Positions 53,783-62,348 of a stretch of DNA of 64,000 nt are shown piece by piece. Position 1 is the first letter of the stretch. Each line of letters opens with the position of its first letter. The notes beneath the pieces were generated by a model, which saw only the letters and a list, made by a program, of their open reading frames with translations, was not told the DNA's origin and did no database searches. Position numbers and translations under genes: made by a program. The stretch spans positions 186,001 through 250,000 of the forward strand of contig CAWCPR010000012.1 in assembly GCA_963797475.1 (NCBI GenBank). The letters run 5' to 3'. This DNA comes from CAWCPR01 sp963797475. GTDB lineage: Bacteria > Chloroflexota > Anaerolineae > Anaerolineales > UBA4823.

Positions 53783-54817
53783 ATGAAAGCCGCAGTTCTG
53801 CAAAAGATCAAAACCCCGATTGTGATCGAGGAGCTACCCGTCCCACAGATTGGTCCATTTGACGTCTTGGTTCAGACCAGGGCATGCGGGATTTGCGGAA
53901 CGGACATCCACATGTGGGATGGATGGGGCTATTGCCCAGATCTCCCATTTGTTATGGGTCATGAACCTAGCGGGGTCGTTGCCAGGGTTGGGGAGGAGGT
54001 AAGTCGTTTCCGGGTCGGTGATCGAGTGGTTCCCAACATCTTCTTCACTTGCGGTTATTGTTTCTACTGCCGGACGAATCGCGAGACCCAGTGCGAAAAT
54101 CTGGACGGGATCCTGGGGGTCCTGAAGCATTGGGGCGGGTATGGAGAGTATTTCCGTGTACCTGAACGGCAGCTTTTTCATTTGCCTCCGGAGATTTCAT
54201 TTGCGGAGGGAGCAGTGATTGCAGACGCAGTTGTGACGGCAGTCCATGCGGTGAAACGCGGCCGCGTAGCCCCTGACGAAAAGGTCATTGTGATCGGCAT
54301 CGGCGGGTGCGGGGCGGCAGTTGCGCAAATATGCAAGTCATACGGAGCTTATGTAATTGGCGTAGATGTGGCAGATTCAAAGCTGAATCACGCGATCGCC
54401 TTGGGGGTGGACGAAGCCGTGAATGCTGTGCAAGATGATCTACCGGAAGTCGTGCGGGAGCTAACCGACGGAAAAGGAGCTCACTGTATCATCGACACAG
54501 TGGGCAATGAGGAGACTCTAACCCTGGGAACAAATTCTTTACGGAGGGGCGGCCGGGTGGTGATTTTAGGATATACGCAGGAGCGCTACCCGCTCGATCC
54601 ACGACAGGTTGCAGTACTCGAGTTGGAGATCATTGGAACACGATCTGGTGGACGCCAATCGACTACAGAAGCAATACGTCTCGTAGCAAACCCGGCTTGG
54701 AAACCAATCGTTACCAATCTCTTCCCAATTGAAGATGTCAACCAGGCATTGGCGACTATGCGGGCTGGTGAAGCGCTGGGTAGGATCGTTCTCACATTCG
54801 ACAGTGAAGTCAGTTGA
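53783..54817 (+). CDS. Zinc-dependent medium-chain alcohol/polyol dehydrogenase
   Basis: A 344-residue MDR protein. Catalytic zinc ligands are Cys in ACGICGTDIH (~37) and the His/Glu of MGHEPSGVV (~60). The structural zinc Cys cluster is CGYCFYCRTNRETQC (~91-105). The Rossmann motif is VIGIGGCGAAVAQ (~170). Related to threonine/sorbitol/butanediol dehydrogenases. A start at ATG 53783, with AAGGAG 10 nt upstream, is preferred to ATG 53774. It likely oxidises a secondary alcohol of the imported compound. Confidence 0.9.
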   Translation: MKAAVLQKIKTPIVIEELPVPQIGPFDVLVQTRACGICGTDIHMWDGWGYCPDLPFVMGHEPSGVVARVGEEVSRFRVGDRVVPNIFFTCGYCFYCRTNRETQCENLDGILGVLKHWGGYGEYFRVPERQLFHLPPEISFAEGAVIADAVVTAVHAVKRGRVAPDEKVIVIGIGGCGAAVAQICKSYGAYVIGVDVADSKLNHAIALGVDEAVNAVQDDLPEVVRELTDGKGAHCIIDTVGNEETLTLGTNSLRRGGRVVILGYTQERYPLDPRQVAVLELEIIGTRSGGRQSTTEAIRLVANPAWKPIVTNLFPIEDVNQALATMRAGEALGRIVLTFDSEVS

Positions 54818-54827
54818 GGAGAGTTGC

Positions 54828-55832
54828 ATGAAAACGGCAGAAACAAGACCCACTTACCGAGATATTTTTCCATATCTCATCGACTTTTGGAAAAAAGCTC
54901 GCACCTCCCTGCGCTTGCTTACGACGATCGTTGCTCTACTGGTATTTTGGGGGATTTTCGCCTCGCTCTCCCCATACTTTCTCACCTGGAGCAACTTTCT
55001 AAACATTTTGCTTCAAGCCTCAAACCTGACGACAATCGCTGTTGGTATGACCCTCGTCCTTATTTCAAAGCAGATCGATCTTTCGGTGGGTTCTGTAGAG
55101 GCCCTGGCGGGGAGTGTAATGGCGGTAATGATGGTTGTGGTTGGATTACCCATTGTACCGGCTATTTTGATCGGGCTTCTCGTTGGCGTCTTCGCCGGCT
55201 GGATAAACGGGGTATTGCACGTAGTTTTTGGCATCCCAACGTTCATTTCTACCCTTGGCATGCTGGGCATAGCCCGTGGGTTGGCGCTAATCTTAACTGC
55301 AGGTCGATCCATTTACGGTTTACCAGAAGGCTTTAAAGTGTTTGGCCAGGGACACGTCGGCGAAATACCCGTACCGATCATCATAGCCGCAGTATGGGTT
55401 GCATTTGGATATTTTCTGCTAAACCATACCGTTTACGGCAAACACATCTACGCTATTGGAGGTGATGAACGTTCTGCCGCTTATGCGGGTGTTCAAGTAG
55501 CACGCACCAAGATCATCACAATGATTTTTTGCGCTCTGTCTGCTGCAATTGCCGGGTTGATCATTACCTCGAGATTGAACTCAGGCCAAGGGACAATTGG
55601 AGAATTGGATCTATTGGATGGTATTGCCGCAGTAGTTATCGGGGGGACCGCGCTGAGCGGCGGCGTGGGAAGCATGGGTGGAACGGTCATGGGGGTTTTG
55701 ACTATTGGATCAATCCGCAATGGGCTCAATATGCTGGGAGTTTCAGCTTTTTGGCAACAAGTCGCCATCGGAATCATCATCATCGGGGCTGTTATTCTGG
55801 ATCACTTGCAGAGGCGTTATGAAGAAAAGTAA
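54828..55832 (+). CDS. CUT2 sugar ABC transporter permease (RbsC type) 2
   Basis: A 334-residue permease paralogous to the one at 39 kb: MTLVLISKQIDLSVGSVEALAGS, TFISTLGMLGIARGLALI, SRLNSGQGTIGELDLLDGIAAVV. Eight to ten membrane segments. Start at ATG 54828 with GAGGAGAG upstream; upstream frame extension runs into the dehydrogenase gene. It is the first gene of a second CUT2 transporter whose order (permease, binding protein, ATPase) differs from the first (ATPase, permease, binding protein). Confidence 0.92.
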   Translation: MKTAETRPTYRDIFPYLIDFWKKARTSLRLLTTIVALLVFWGIFASLSPYFLTWSNFLNILLQASNLTTIAVGMTLVLISKQIDLSVGSVEALAGSVMAVMMVVVGLPIVPAILIGLLVGVFAGWINGVLHVVFGIPTFISTLGMLGIARGLALILTAGRSIYGLPEGFKVFGQGHVGEIPVPIIIAAVWVAFGYFLLNHTVYGKHIYAIGGDERSAAYAGVQVARTKIITMIFCALSAAIAGLIITSRLNSGQGTIGELDLLDGIAAVVIGGTALSGGVGSMGGTVMGVLTIGSIRNGLNMLGVSAFWQQVAIGIIIIGAVILDHLQRRYEEK

Positions 55833-55864
55833 TAAGGGTTGGGCGAATTTGGCGACCCCGCGGA

Positions 55865-55885
55865 CCGCTGGCCAAAGGCCAGCGG
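55865..55885. other. Intergenic hairpin between permease 2 and tandem binding protein 2
   Basis: Perfect 9-bp stem CCGCTGGCC / GGCCAGCGG around AAA. It lies in a 264-bp gap that otherwise shows no gene. No T-run follows, so a message-processing or stability structure is more likely than a terminator. Confidence 0.5.
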
Positions 55886-56096
55886 CGGATGAAAAGAAAT
55901 TAATAAAAATTGGAGGTGTTTATAAAGATACGAGTTATTAGATTTTCAAATACATCCAAATTGTAACAAACCAGCGATCGAGAATGATATTAGGAGGTAG
56001 GAAGGAGGCATACGCCTGGGCTTGTGTTTATATTTCTGGCAGATTTTGAAAAGAGATGACAATAATCTTCTTGTGATTCGAAGTAAGGAGGATCAA

Positions 56097-58013
56097 ATGA
56101 AGTCCAAATTTGGTCGCGTAATCCCTATGATCGTCACGCTGATGTTTTGTGGAGCATTGATCTTATCGGCTTGCGCCAGCCCCACTCAGACAGCAGCCCC
56201 TCCTGCAACACAGGCAGCGTCTGGTTCTGGCAACCAGACTGGCGGTGAGGTTTCAGGGTCGGGAGATATCCACATTGGGTATGCATCTGAGACATTCAGC
56301 AACCCATTCTGGAACACGATCCGTACGCATGCCACGGCTGCCGCAGAGGAAAAGGGAGTGAAGCTGACGATGCTCGGGTCGGAAGACATTGCCGAGCAGG
56401 TGCGCAATGCCGAAGACTTGATCGAGCAGAAGGTGGATGTGCTGGTGCTGACCCCTTGGGATGCACAGGGCATTATTCCGGTGGTTGAGAAGGCGAATGC
56501 CGCCGGCATTCCGGTGATCACGGTAGACCAGACATCCGCTGGCGGGAAAGTGGAGACCTACATTGCCACCGACAACATCCTGGGGGGCAAACTGGCAGCG
56601 CAATGGCTGGCTGAGTCGCTAGGAGGCAAGGGTAAGGTCGCCATCCTGGAAGGCAAGCCCGGGTCGACCACCAACAATGATCGCCTGGACGGCTTCAATC
56701 AGGTCATCAAGAACTACCCAGGCATCGAAATCGTGGCCTCGGTGACCGCCAACTGGCGTCGTGACCAGGGCCTGGATGTGATGGGTGACATCCTCAACGG
56801 CAATCCGCAGTTGGATGGGGTCATGGCGCTCAACGACGAAATGGCCCTGGGCGCAATGGAAGCCATCAAGGCCGCCGGGCGCGAAGGTGAGATCCTGCTC
56901 GCAGGTTACAACGGTGCAGATGAGGCCATCCAGCAGGTCTACCAGGGGAACCTGGATGCCGACGTGCTGCAGTACCCAGAGCAGATGGGGCGCCTGCTGG
57001 TCGAGTGGGGGGTCGCTATTTTGAACGGCGAAACTCCTCCAGCGCGCATCAACCCTGGCGTCGGCATCGTGGATTCGACTAGCCTGCAGAAATCTGCTAA
57101 AGCAGTGAAAGGTGGGGGAGCGAGTGAACCTCCAGCCGGAGCCGCTTCAAGCGGTGATATCCATATTGGATATGCTTCCGAGACATTCAGCAACCCATTC
57201 TGGAACACGATCCGTACGCATGCCACGGCTGCCGCAGAGGAAAAGGGAGTGAAGCTGACGATGCTCGGGTCGGAAGACATTGCCGAGCAGGTGCGCAATG
57301 CCGAAGACTTGATCGAGCAGAAGGTGGACGTGCTGGTGCTGACCCCTTGGGATGCACAGGGCATTATTCCGGTGGTTGAGAAGGCGAATGCCGCCGGCAT
57401 TCCGGTGATCACGGTAGACCAGACATCCGCTGGCGGGAAAGTGGAGACCTACATTGCCACCGACAACATCCTGGGGGGCAAACTGGCAGCGCAATGGCTG
57501 GCTGAGTCGCTAGGAGGCAAGGGTAAGGTCGCCATCCTGGAAGGCAAGCCCGGGTCGACCACCAACAATGATCGCCTGGACGGCTTCAATCAGGTCATCA
57601 AGAACTACCCAGGCATCGAAATCGTGGCCTCGGTGACCGCCAACTGGCGTCGTGACCAGGGCCTGGATGTGATGGGTGACATCCTCAACGGCAATCCGCA
57701 GTTGGATGGGGTCATGGCGCTCAACGACGAAATGGCCCTGGGCGCAATGGAAGCCATCAAGGCCGCCGGGCGCGAAGGTGAGATCCTGCTCGCAGGTTAC
57801 AACGGTGCAGATGAGGCCATCCAGCAGGTCTACCAGGGGAACCTGGATGCCGACGTGCTGCAGTACCCAGAGCAGATGGGGCGCCTGCTGGTCGAGTGGG
57901 GGGTCGCTATTTTGAACGGCGAAACTCCTCCAGCGCGCATCAACCCTGGCGTCGGCATCGTGGATTCGACTAGCCTGCAGAAATCTATACTTGCAATTGA
58001 GGGAATTGAGTAA
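56097..58013 (+). CDS. Tandem (duplicated) CUT2 sugar-binding lipoprotein 2
   Basis: A 638-residue protein with the same plan as the one at 40-42 kb: lipobox ALILSACAS (Cys ~residue 23), linker, binding domain 1, a Gly/Ala/Pro linker (GGGASEPPAGAASS), then binding domain 2. Both domains contain SETFSNPFWNTIRTHAT, LTPWDAQGIIPVVEKA, KPGSTTNNDRLDG and ALNDEMALGAMEA. A start at ATG 56097 with AAGGAGGATCAA is clear. The two domains are identical in protein sequence over ~270 residues. It is a paralogue, not a copy, of tandem binding protein 1. Confidence 0.9.
   Translation: MKSKFGRVIPMIVTLMFCGALILSACASPTQTAAPPATQAASGSGNQTGGEVSGSGDIHIGYASETFSNPFWNTIRTHATAAAEEKGVKLTMLGSEDIAEQVRNAEDLIEQKVDVLVLTPWDAQGIIPVVEKANAAGIPVITVDQTSAGGKVETYIATDNILGGKLAAQWLAESLGGKGKVAILEGKPGSTTNNDRLDGFNQVIKNYPGIEIVASVTANWRRDQGLDVMGDILNGNPQLDGVMALNDEMALGAMEAIKAAGREGEILLAGYNGADEAIQQVYQGNLDADVLQYPEQMGRLLVEWGVAILNGETPPARINPGVGIVDSTSLQKSAKAVKGGGASEPPAGAASSGDIHIGYASETFSNPFWNTIRTHATAAAEEKGVKLTMLGSEDIAEQVRNAEDLIEQKVDVLVLTPWDAQGIIPVVEKANAAGIPVITVDQTSAGGKVETYIATDNILGGKLAAQWLAESLGGKGKVAILEGKPGSTTNNDRLDGFNQVIKNYPGIEIVASVTANWRRDQGLDVMGDILNGNPQLDGVMALNDEMALGAMEAIKAAGREGEILLAGYNGADEAIQQVYQGNLDADVLQYPEQMGRLLVEWGVAILNGETPPARINPGVGIVDSTSLQKSILAIEGIE
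56289..57095 (+). repeat. Binding-domain repeat, unit 1 of tandem binding protein 2
   Basis: Matches 57180-57986 with period 891 bp (297 codons). By eye one single-base difference (at 56438, silent) in 807 bp. Just upstream (56265-56288) the two copies differ at several silent sites while encoding the same residues. Confidence 0.9.
57180..57986 (+). repeat. Binding-domain repeat, unit 2 of tandem binding protein 2
   Basis: Second copy; beyond 57986 the tail diverges (SILAIEGIE versus SAKAVKGGGA after the first copy). The sharp switch between diverged and identical DNA at the upstream edge suggests a gene-conversion tract rather than simple duplication. Confidence 0.9.
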
Positions 58014-58025
58014 AACGCTACTATT

Positions 58026-58057
58026 GAGATGCAAGGTGTTGTTGCACCTTGCATCTC
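58026..58057. other. Intergenic hairpin between tandem binding protein 2 and its ATPase gene
   Basis: GAGATGCAAGGTG and CACCTTGCATCTC form a perfect 13-bp stem with a 6-nt loop, 13 bp after the stop and about 45 bp before the ATPase start. No T-run follows. Such structures commonly protect binding-protein messages. Confidence 0.6.
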
Positions 58058-58101
58058 GCTCGAATTCGTTCCTGGAGAGAAATATCGTTGGAGAGAGGTC
58101 G

Positions 58102-58854
58102 ATGATGCAAGGTCAATATATCCTGGAAATGAGAAATATCCATAAACATTTCGGAGGCATAAAAGCTCTGAATGGCGTTGACCTGGAGCTCCGCTCTCAG
58201 GAAATCTTGGGCCTGGTAGGAGATAATGCGGCTGGAAAATCCACATTGATGAAGATCATAACTGGAGCATACAAGCCAGATGAAGGGGAGATTTTCTTTG
58301 ATGGGGAACAAGTCCACTTTCATGATCCTTTGGTATCCAGGCGGGTTGGGATTGAAATGGTTTACCAGGATCTAGCGCTATGCCGAAATTTAGATGTGAC
58401 ATCAAACCTCTTCCTTGCACGGGAAAAAACCCGATCTATGTTCGGCGGCTTCGTGAAGATTCTGAGCCAAGGGAAAATGCACCGGGAAGCGGCCGAGATT
58501 TTGGAGAACCTGAAAATCGATATTCCCAGCGTTCGCACAAAAGCTGGAAATTTATCGGGCGGTCAGCAGCAAGCGGTTGCGATCGGGCGCTCTACCAGTT
58601 TTCATCCAAAATTGATTATCCTTGATGAGCCTACGGCTGCCCTGGCCCTAAAGGAAGTAGCCAAATGCTTGAAGCTCGTCGAGGAACTCCGGGACCAGGG
58701 CATCTCAGTGATTTTGATCAGCCACCGCCTGGAGGATATCTTCGAGATTACAGATCGGATTATGGTTCTAAAGAACGGGGAACGGGTGGGCGTTTGGGAT
58801 ACCAATTCGTTGATACCGGATGAGGTGGTTCGTTATATGTTCATCGGTAAGTGA
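58102..58854 (+). CDS. CUT2 sugar ABC transporter ATPase with a single nucleotide-binding domain (FrcA type)
   Basis: A 250-residue ATPase: Walker A GDNAAGKST (~38-46), signature LSGGQQQAVAIGRS, Walker B LIILDEPTAALA and H-loop SHRLED. It is half the size of the ATPase at 37-39 kb and would work as a dimer, as in fructose (FrcA)-type systems. A start at ATG 58102 with GGAGAGAGG upstream was chosen. Last gene of the second transporter; the following gene begins immediately after its stop. Confidence 0.9.
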   Translation: MMQGQYILEMRNIHKHFGGIKALNGVDLELRSQEILGLVGDNAAGKSTLMKIITGAYKPDEGEIFFDGEQVHFHDPLVSRRVGIEMVYQDLALCRNLDVTSNLFLAREKTRSMFGGFVKILSQGKMHREAAEILENLKIDIPSVRTKAGNLSGGQQQAVAIGRSTSFHPKLIILDEPTAALALKEVAKCLKLVEELRDQGISVILISHRLEDIFEITDRIMVLKNGERVGVWDTNSLIPDEVVRYMFIGK

Positions 58855-58872
58855 ATGGGTAAGGATTTGAGC

Positions 58873-60132
58873 ATGAGCTTTACAGATTGGGTTAGAAGCA
58901 AATATATAAAAGTGCTAAGTGGCGGCCCGGCCCCTTATCAAGTGAATAATGACATCTATCATCGGTTTGATCAGCGGAATAACTTAACGGTCGGCAGGCC
59001 AAACTGGGATGAAAGTATTCGAGCTTTCACCCAAAAAGCGAAAGGCACCCGCATCAGGCATATCCGTGAAGGAAACGACGGATATCATCTGGAAGATTAC
59101 AGCCTTTTTTTCTCTGCGGGAGCAGTGGCTTCGCGTCTTGGCACGAGCATAAATCAATCGAATCGAGGCTTGACTTCATGGACTTCGCTCGGGAAAGCTG
59201 CCGAAGAGGATATGGTGGCTCCGGACCTGCCTGATGATATTTCTCGATGGAGTGGTTCTCCCCAGGATGCCAGCCGTTTGATTAAAAGAGCTGCGAAGTT
59301 TTTTGGAGCAGATGTAGTTGGTATTGCGCCGTTAGATCCGCGCTGGATATTTTCACACGCCTATTGGATCGATGGATCCCATAAAGAAATTAAATTTGAA
59401 GAGGTTGACGATCCGGCGGAGACAGAGCAGTGCTTGATTATCCCGCAAAAAATGAGATGGGTCATCATAATGGGGATGGCGATGAACTATGAAACAATCG
59501 GCTTTGTACCGTCGCCAACTGGATGTGCGGAGACCCAAGCGACGTACAGCCGCATGGCATTTCTGGTGTCAGGAATGGCGGAATTCTTGAGGGGTATGAA
59601 TTATCACGCGATTCCCTCCTTAAATGACCTGGGGCTGAATATTCCAATGGCGATTGGCGCAGGGTTGGGAGAGCAAGGGAGAAACGGAAAATTAATTAAT
59701 CCAATCTATGGGCCGAACATGCGCTTATGTAAGGTAATCACGGATTTGCCATTGGACAGAGATTACCCGATTTCGTTTGGGGTAAAGAAGTTTTGTGACC
59801 AGTGCAAGAAATGCGCCCAAAACTGCCCGGCGAAAGCGATCCCATTAGGGGAGCCTGCTTGGAGCGGATCGTCTATTTCAAATAACCCTGGGGTTTACAC
59901 TTGGCATCTGAATAACGAGGCATGTAGGAAATACTGGGCGGCGGGCCCGGGTACGAATTGCACGGTCTGCATTCGTTCCTGTCCATTCACAAAGAATGCG
60001 GGGGCTTACCACGAACTTGTTCGTTTTTTCATAGGAAAGGTTCCTCGATTGAATCCGATATGGCGCTTATTTGACGATTTGTTGGGATATGGCGCTCAGA
60101 TAAAACGACCATTTTGGTCAGAAGGAAATTGA
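58873..60132 (+). CDS. Reductive-dehalogenase-like corrinoid/iron-sulfur protein without Tat signal
   Basis: A ~419-residue RdhA-like protein. The C-terminal part has two ferredoxin-type clusters: CDQCKKCAQNCPAKAI (~residues 314-329) and a second set from NEACRKYW plus NCTVCIRSCPF (~350-375). Upstream is the cobalamin-binding-like region KFFGADVVGIAPLDPRW. Typical RdhA proteins carry a Tat signal (RRxFxK) and partner RdhB; neither is present, so this is likely a cytosolic enzyme. Corrinoid-dependent C-halogen or C-O reduction is possible. ATG 58873, with AAGGA 7 nt upstream, is preferred to ATG 58855, which lies directly after the ATPase stop. Confidence 0.72.
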   Translation: MSFTDWVRSKYIKVLSGGPAPYQVNNDIYHRFDQRNNLTVGRPNWDESIRAFTQKAKGTRIRHIREGNDGYHLEDYSLFFSAGAVASRLGTSINQSNRGLTSWTSLGKAAEEDMVAPDLPDDISRWSGSPQDASRLIKRAAKFFGADVVGIAPLDPRWIFSHAYWIDGSHKEIKFEEVDDPAETEQCLIIPQKMRWVIIMGMAMNYETIGFVPSPTGCAETQATYSRMAFLVSGMAEFLRGMNYHAIPSLNDLGLNIPMAIGAGLGEQGRNGKLINPIYGPNMRLCKVITDLPLDRDYPISFGVKKFCDQCKKCAQNCPAKAIPLGEPAWSGSSISNNPGVYTWHLNNEACRKYWAAGPGTNCTVCIRSCPFTKNAGAYHELVRFFIGKVPRLNPIWRLFDDLLGYGAQIKRPFWSEGN

Positions 60133-60178
60133 CCCGTTGAAAGAGAACGAAAAACGGTTTCGGGATCCAGTGACTGTT

Positions 60179-61320
60179 ATGAGCTCACGCGAGCGGGTTC
60201 TGGGCGCGCTAGCTCACCAGGATCCAGATCGAGTTCCCCTGGATTTGGGGTCAACCAATGTTACCGGTATTAACCGTACGTCTTACGAGAACTTGAAGGC
60301 CTACTTGAATGTCAGCATTGGCGAAACGAAAATTTCCGACCGCGCTTCTCAATTGGTCGCCGTAGACGAGGAAGTGCTGGTGCGGCTGGGCATTGATACA
60401 AGAGGCGTCGCTCCCGGACTGCCTGATGCCTGCCCCCATATTGAATTCTTCAACGAAAACGCCTACCAGGATGAATGGGGAATTTTATGGAAGTCAACCC
60501 CGGATAGTGGCTCATACACTGTCGTGAACAGCCCTCTCGGTGGAGAGATATCGCTCATGGATATCATCAATTATCCATGGCCTGATCCTGCTGATCCTGG
60601 ACGCGCCCGTGGACTGAAGCAAAAGGTCCTTGATTTGAAAGCGCGTGGCGATTGGGCTATCGTTCTTTCACTTCCGAGCGACATTATTGCCAAGAGCATG
60701 CTGCTCAGGGGGGCTTATGATTGGTTTTTAGATTCGGCGGTAAATCAAACGCTTCTGTGCGCTCTATTAGACCAATTGACGGAAATCCAGTTGGCTATTT
60801 GTGAACTGATAATGAATGAAGTCGGGGATATTATCGATATTGCCTTTGGGTTTGACGATTTGGCAATACAGGATCGCTTGCTCGTATCGCCGAAAAATTA
60901 TAAGCGTTTCCTCGAACCGAGATTAGCCAAATTTTATGAATTCGTTCAGGCCAAAACGAAAGCGAAAATCGTCCATCATACCGATGGCGCTGTGGAGCCG
61001 CTCTTTGAGAGCCTGATAGAAATGGGAATTGAGGCGATTAATCCCTTACAGGTATCTGCCAAAGGGATGAGTAATCTGCAGATGTTGAAGAAGAATTATG
61101 GTCATAAACTGGCATTTTGGGGGGAATCGACACACAGCATGTCTTACCTTATAAAACGCAAGAGGAAGTAAGGGAATACGTCATTCGCTGCATCCAGGAT
61201 CTAAACATCCATGGCGGTTATGTCCTCAGCGCCGTCCACAATATTCAGGAAGATGTTCCGCCTCAAAACATCGTTACCATGTTCGATGCCGTAATGGCAA
61301 AGACGACATTTAAGGAGTAA
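60179..61320 (+). CDS. Uroporphyrinogen decarboxylase-like protein 2, frameshifted near the C-terminus
   Basis: About 380 residues of the UroD/MtaA superfamily: SSRERVLGALAHQDPDRVPLDLG at the N-terminus and IVHHTDGAVEPLFESLIEMGIEAINPLQ near the middle. The HxC of zinc methyltransferases is HTD here, so that zinc site is absent. The frame ends at 61171; adding one G to the run of six at 61119-61124 gives FWGGIDTQHVLPYKTQEEV and completes the family C-terminus to 61320. ATG 60179 was chosen by homology; TTG 60137 is an alternative. Its position beside a corrinoid-type reductase suggests linked chemistry. Confidence 0.75.
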
Positions 61321-61323
61321 AAA

Positions 61324-62316
61324 ATGGAAACTGAAAATTATCTTGTTACCGGTGGAACAGGATGTATTGGCGCGTGGGTTGTCCGGAGTTTGGTGAAGCA
61401 AGGTTTTCCTGTAGTAGTACTGGACTACGACGGCGATTATCACCGCTTAGAGCTATTAATGGACAAAGACCAATTGAGCCAGATTAATTTTGTTACTGGG
61501 GATGTGAAAGATTTAGAACTACTTTGCCGCATCCTATCCCAAAATTGTATTCACCGGATTATCCATTTAGCGGCTTTTCAACTGCCGTTCTGTAAAGCCA
61601 ACCCACCCTTAGGGGCGCTGGTGAATGTTGTAGGTACAATCAATATCTTTGAGGCTGCCAGGCGGATGGGGCTTAGCCACGTTGTATATGCAAGCAGCGC
61701 CGCGGTCTATGGCCCAAAAGAATTTTATCCTGATGAATCAATAAAGCATGAGGCGTCTCTCCTCCCAAGCTCGCACTATGGGGTATATAAGCAGGCGAAC
61801 GAGCTAAGCGCAAAAGTATATTGGCAGGAAAAATCCATCTCAAGCATTGGGTTACGGCCGCATGTTGTTTACGGTGCCGGCCGGGATCAAGGGATGACCT
61901 CCACACCGACAAAAGCAATGTTAGCCGCCGCTGCTGGAAAAGCATACACAATTAGCTTTGGGGGAAGATATTGTTTCCAATACGGAGGGGATGTCGCGGC
62001 AGCTTTTATACGCGCCAGCCAAGTGGATTTTGATGGCGCGGAAGTATTCAATATTGGCGGCCCTGCAAGAAGTACTCTGGACATTATCAAGACAATTGAG
62101 ATTTTCGAACCAACTATGGCAGGTCAGATCAAGTTCGATGCGGTCACACTGCCCTTTCCGGAAGAATATGATAATGCACACCTTACACAAACCCTCGGCG
62201 AGTTTGAGCCAACCAGGCTTGAGGATGGAGTCGATGAAACAATCATGATCTTTAAAGAGGCCTTAAAGGATGGAAGAATTTCCGAAACCCAATTAGATAG
62301 TATTCTCGCCAAGTAG
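61324..62316 (+). CDS. NAD-dependent sugar epimerase/dehydratase (extended SDR)
   Basis: A 330-residue extended SDR. NAD motif GGTGCIG (~9-15), VVYASSAAVYG (~119-129) and catalytic YGVYK (~155-159). Members epimerise or oxidise sugar hydroxyls or act on hydroxy-acyl substrates. It starts 3 bp after the UroD-like stop and is part of the same operon. Confidence 0.87.
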   Translation: METENYLVTGGTGCIGAWVVRSLVKQGFPVVVLDYDGDYHRLELLMDKDQLSQINFVTGDVKDLELLCRILSQNCIHRIIHLAAFQLPFCKANPPLGALVNVVGTINIFEAARRMGLSHVVYASSAAVYGPKEFYPDESIKHEASLLPSSHYGVYKQANELSAKVYWQEKSISSIGLRPHVVYGAGRDQGMTSTPTKAMLAAAAGKAYTISFGGRYCFQYGGDVAAAFIRASQVDFDGAEVFNIGGPARSTLDIIKTIEIFEPTMAGQIKFDAVTLPFPEEYDNAHLTQTLGEFEPTRLEDGVDETIMIFKEALKDGRISETQLDSILAK

Positions 62317-62348
62317 CTGCGCATAAAATTCATAAGGAGAGATAAACG

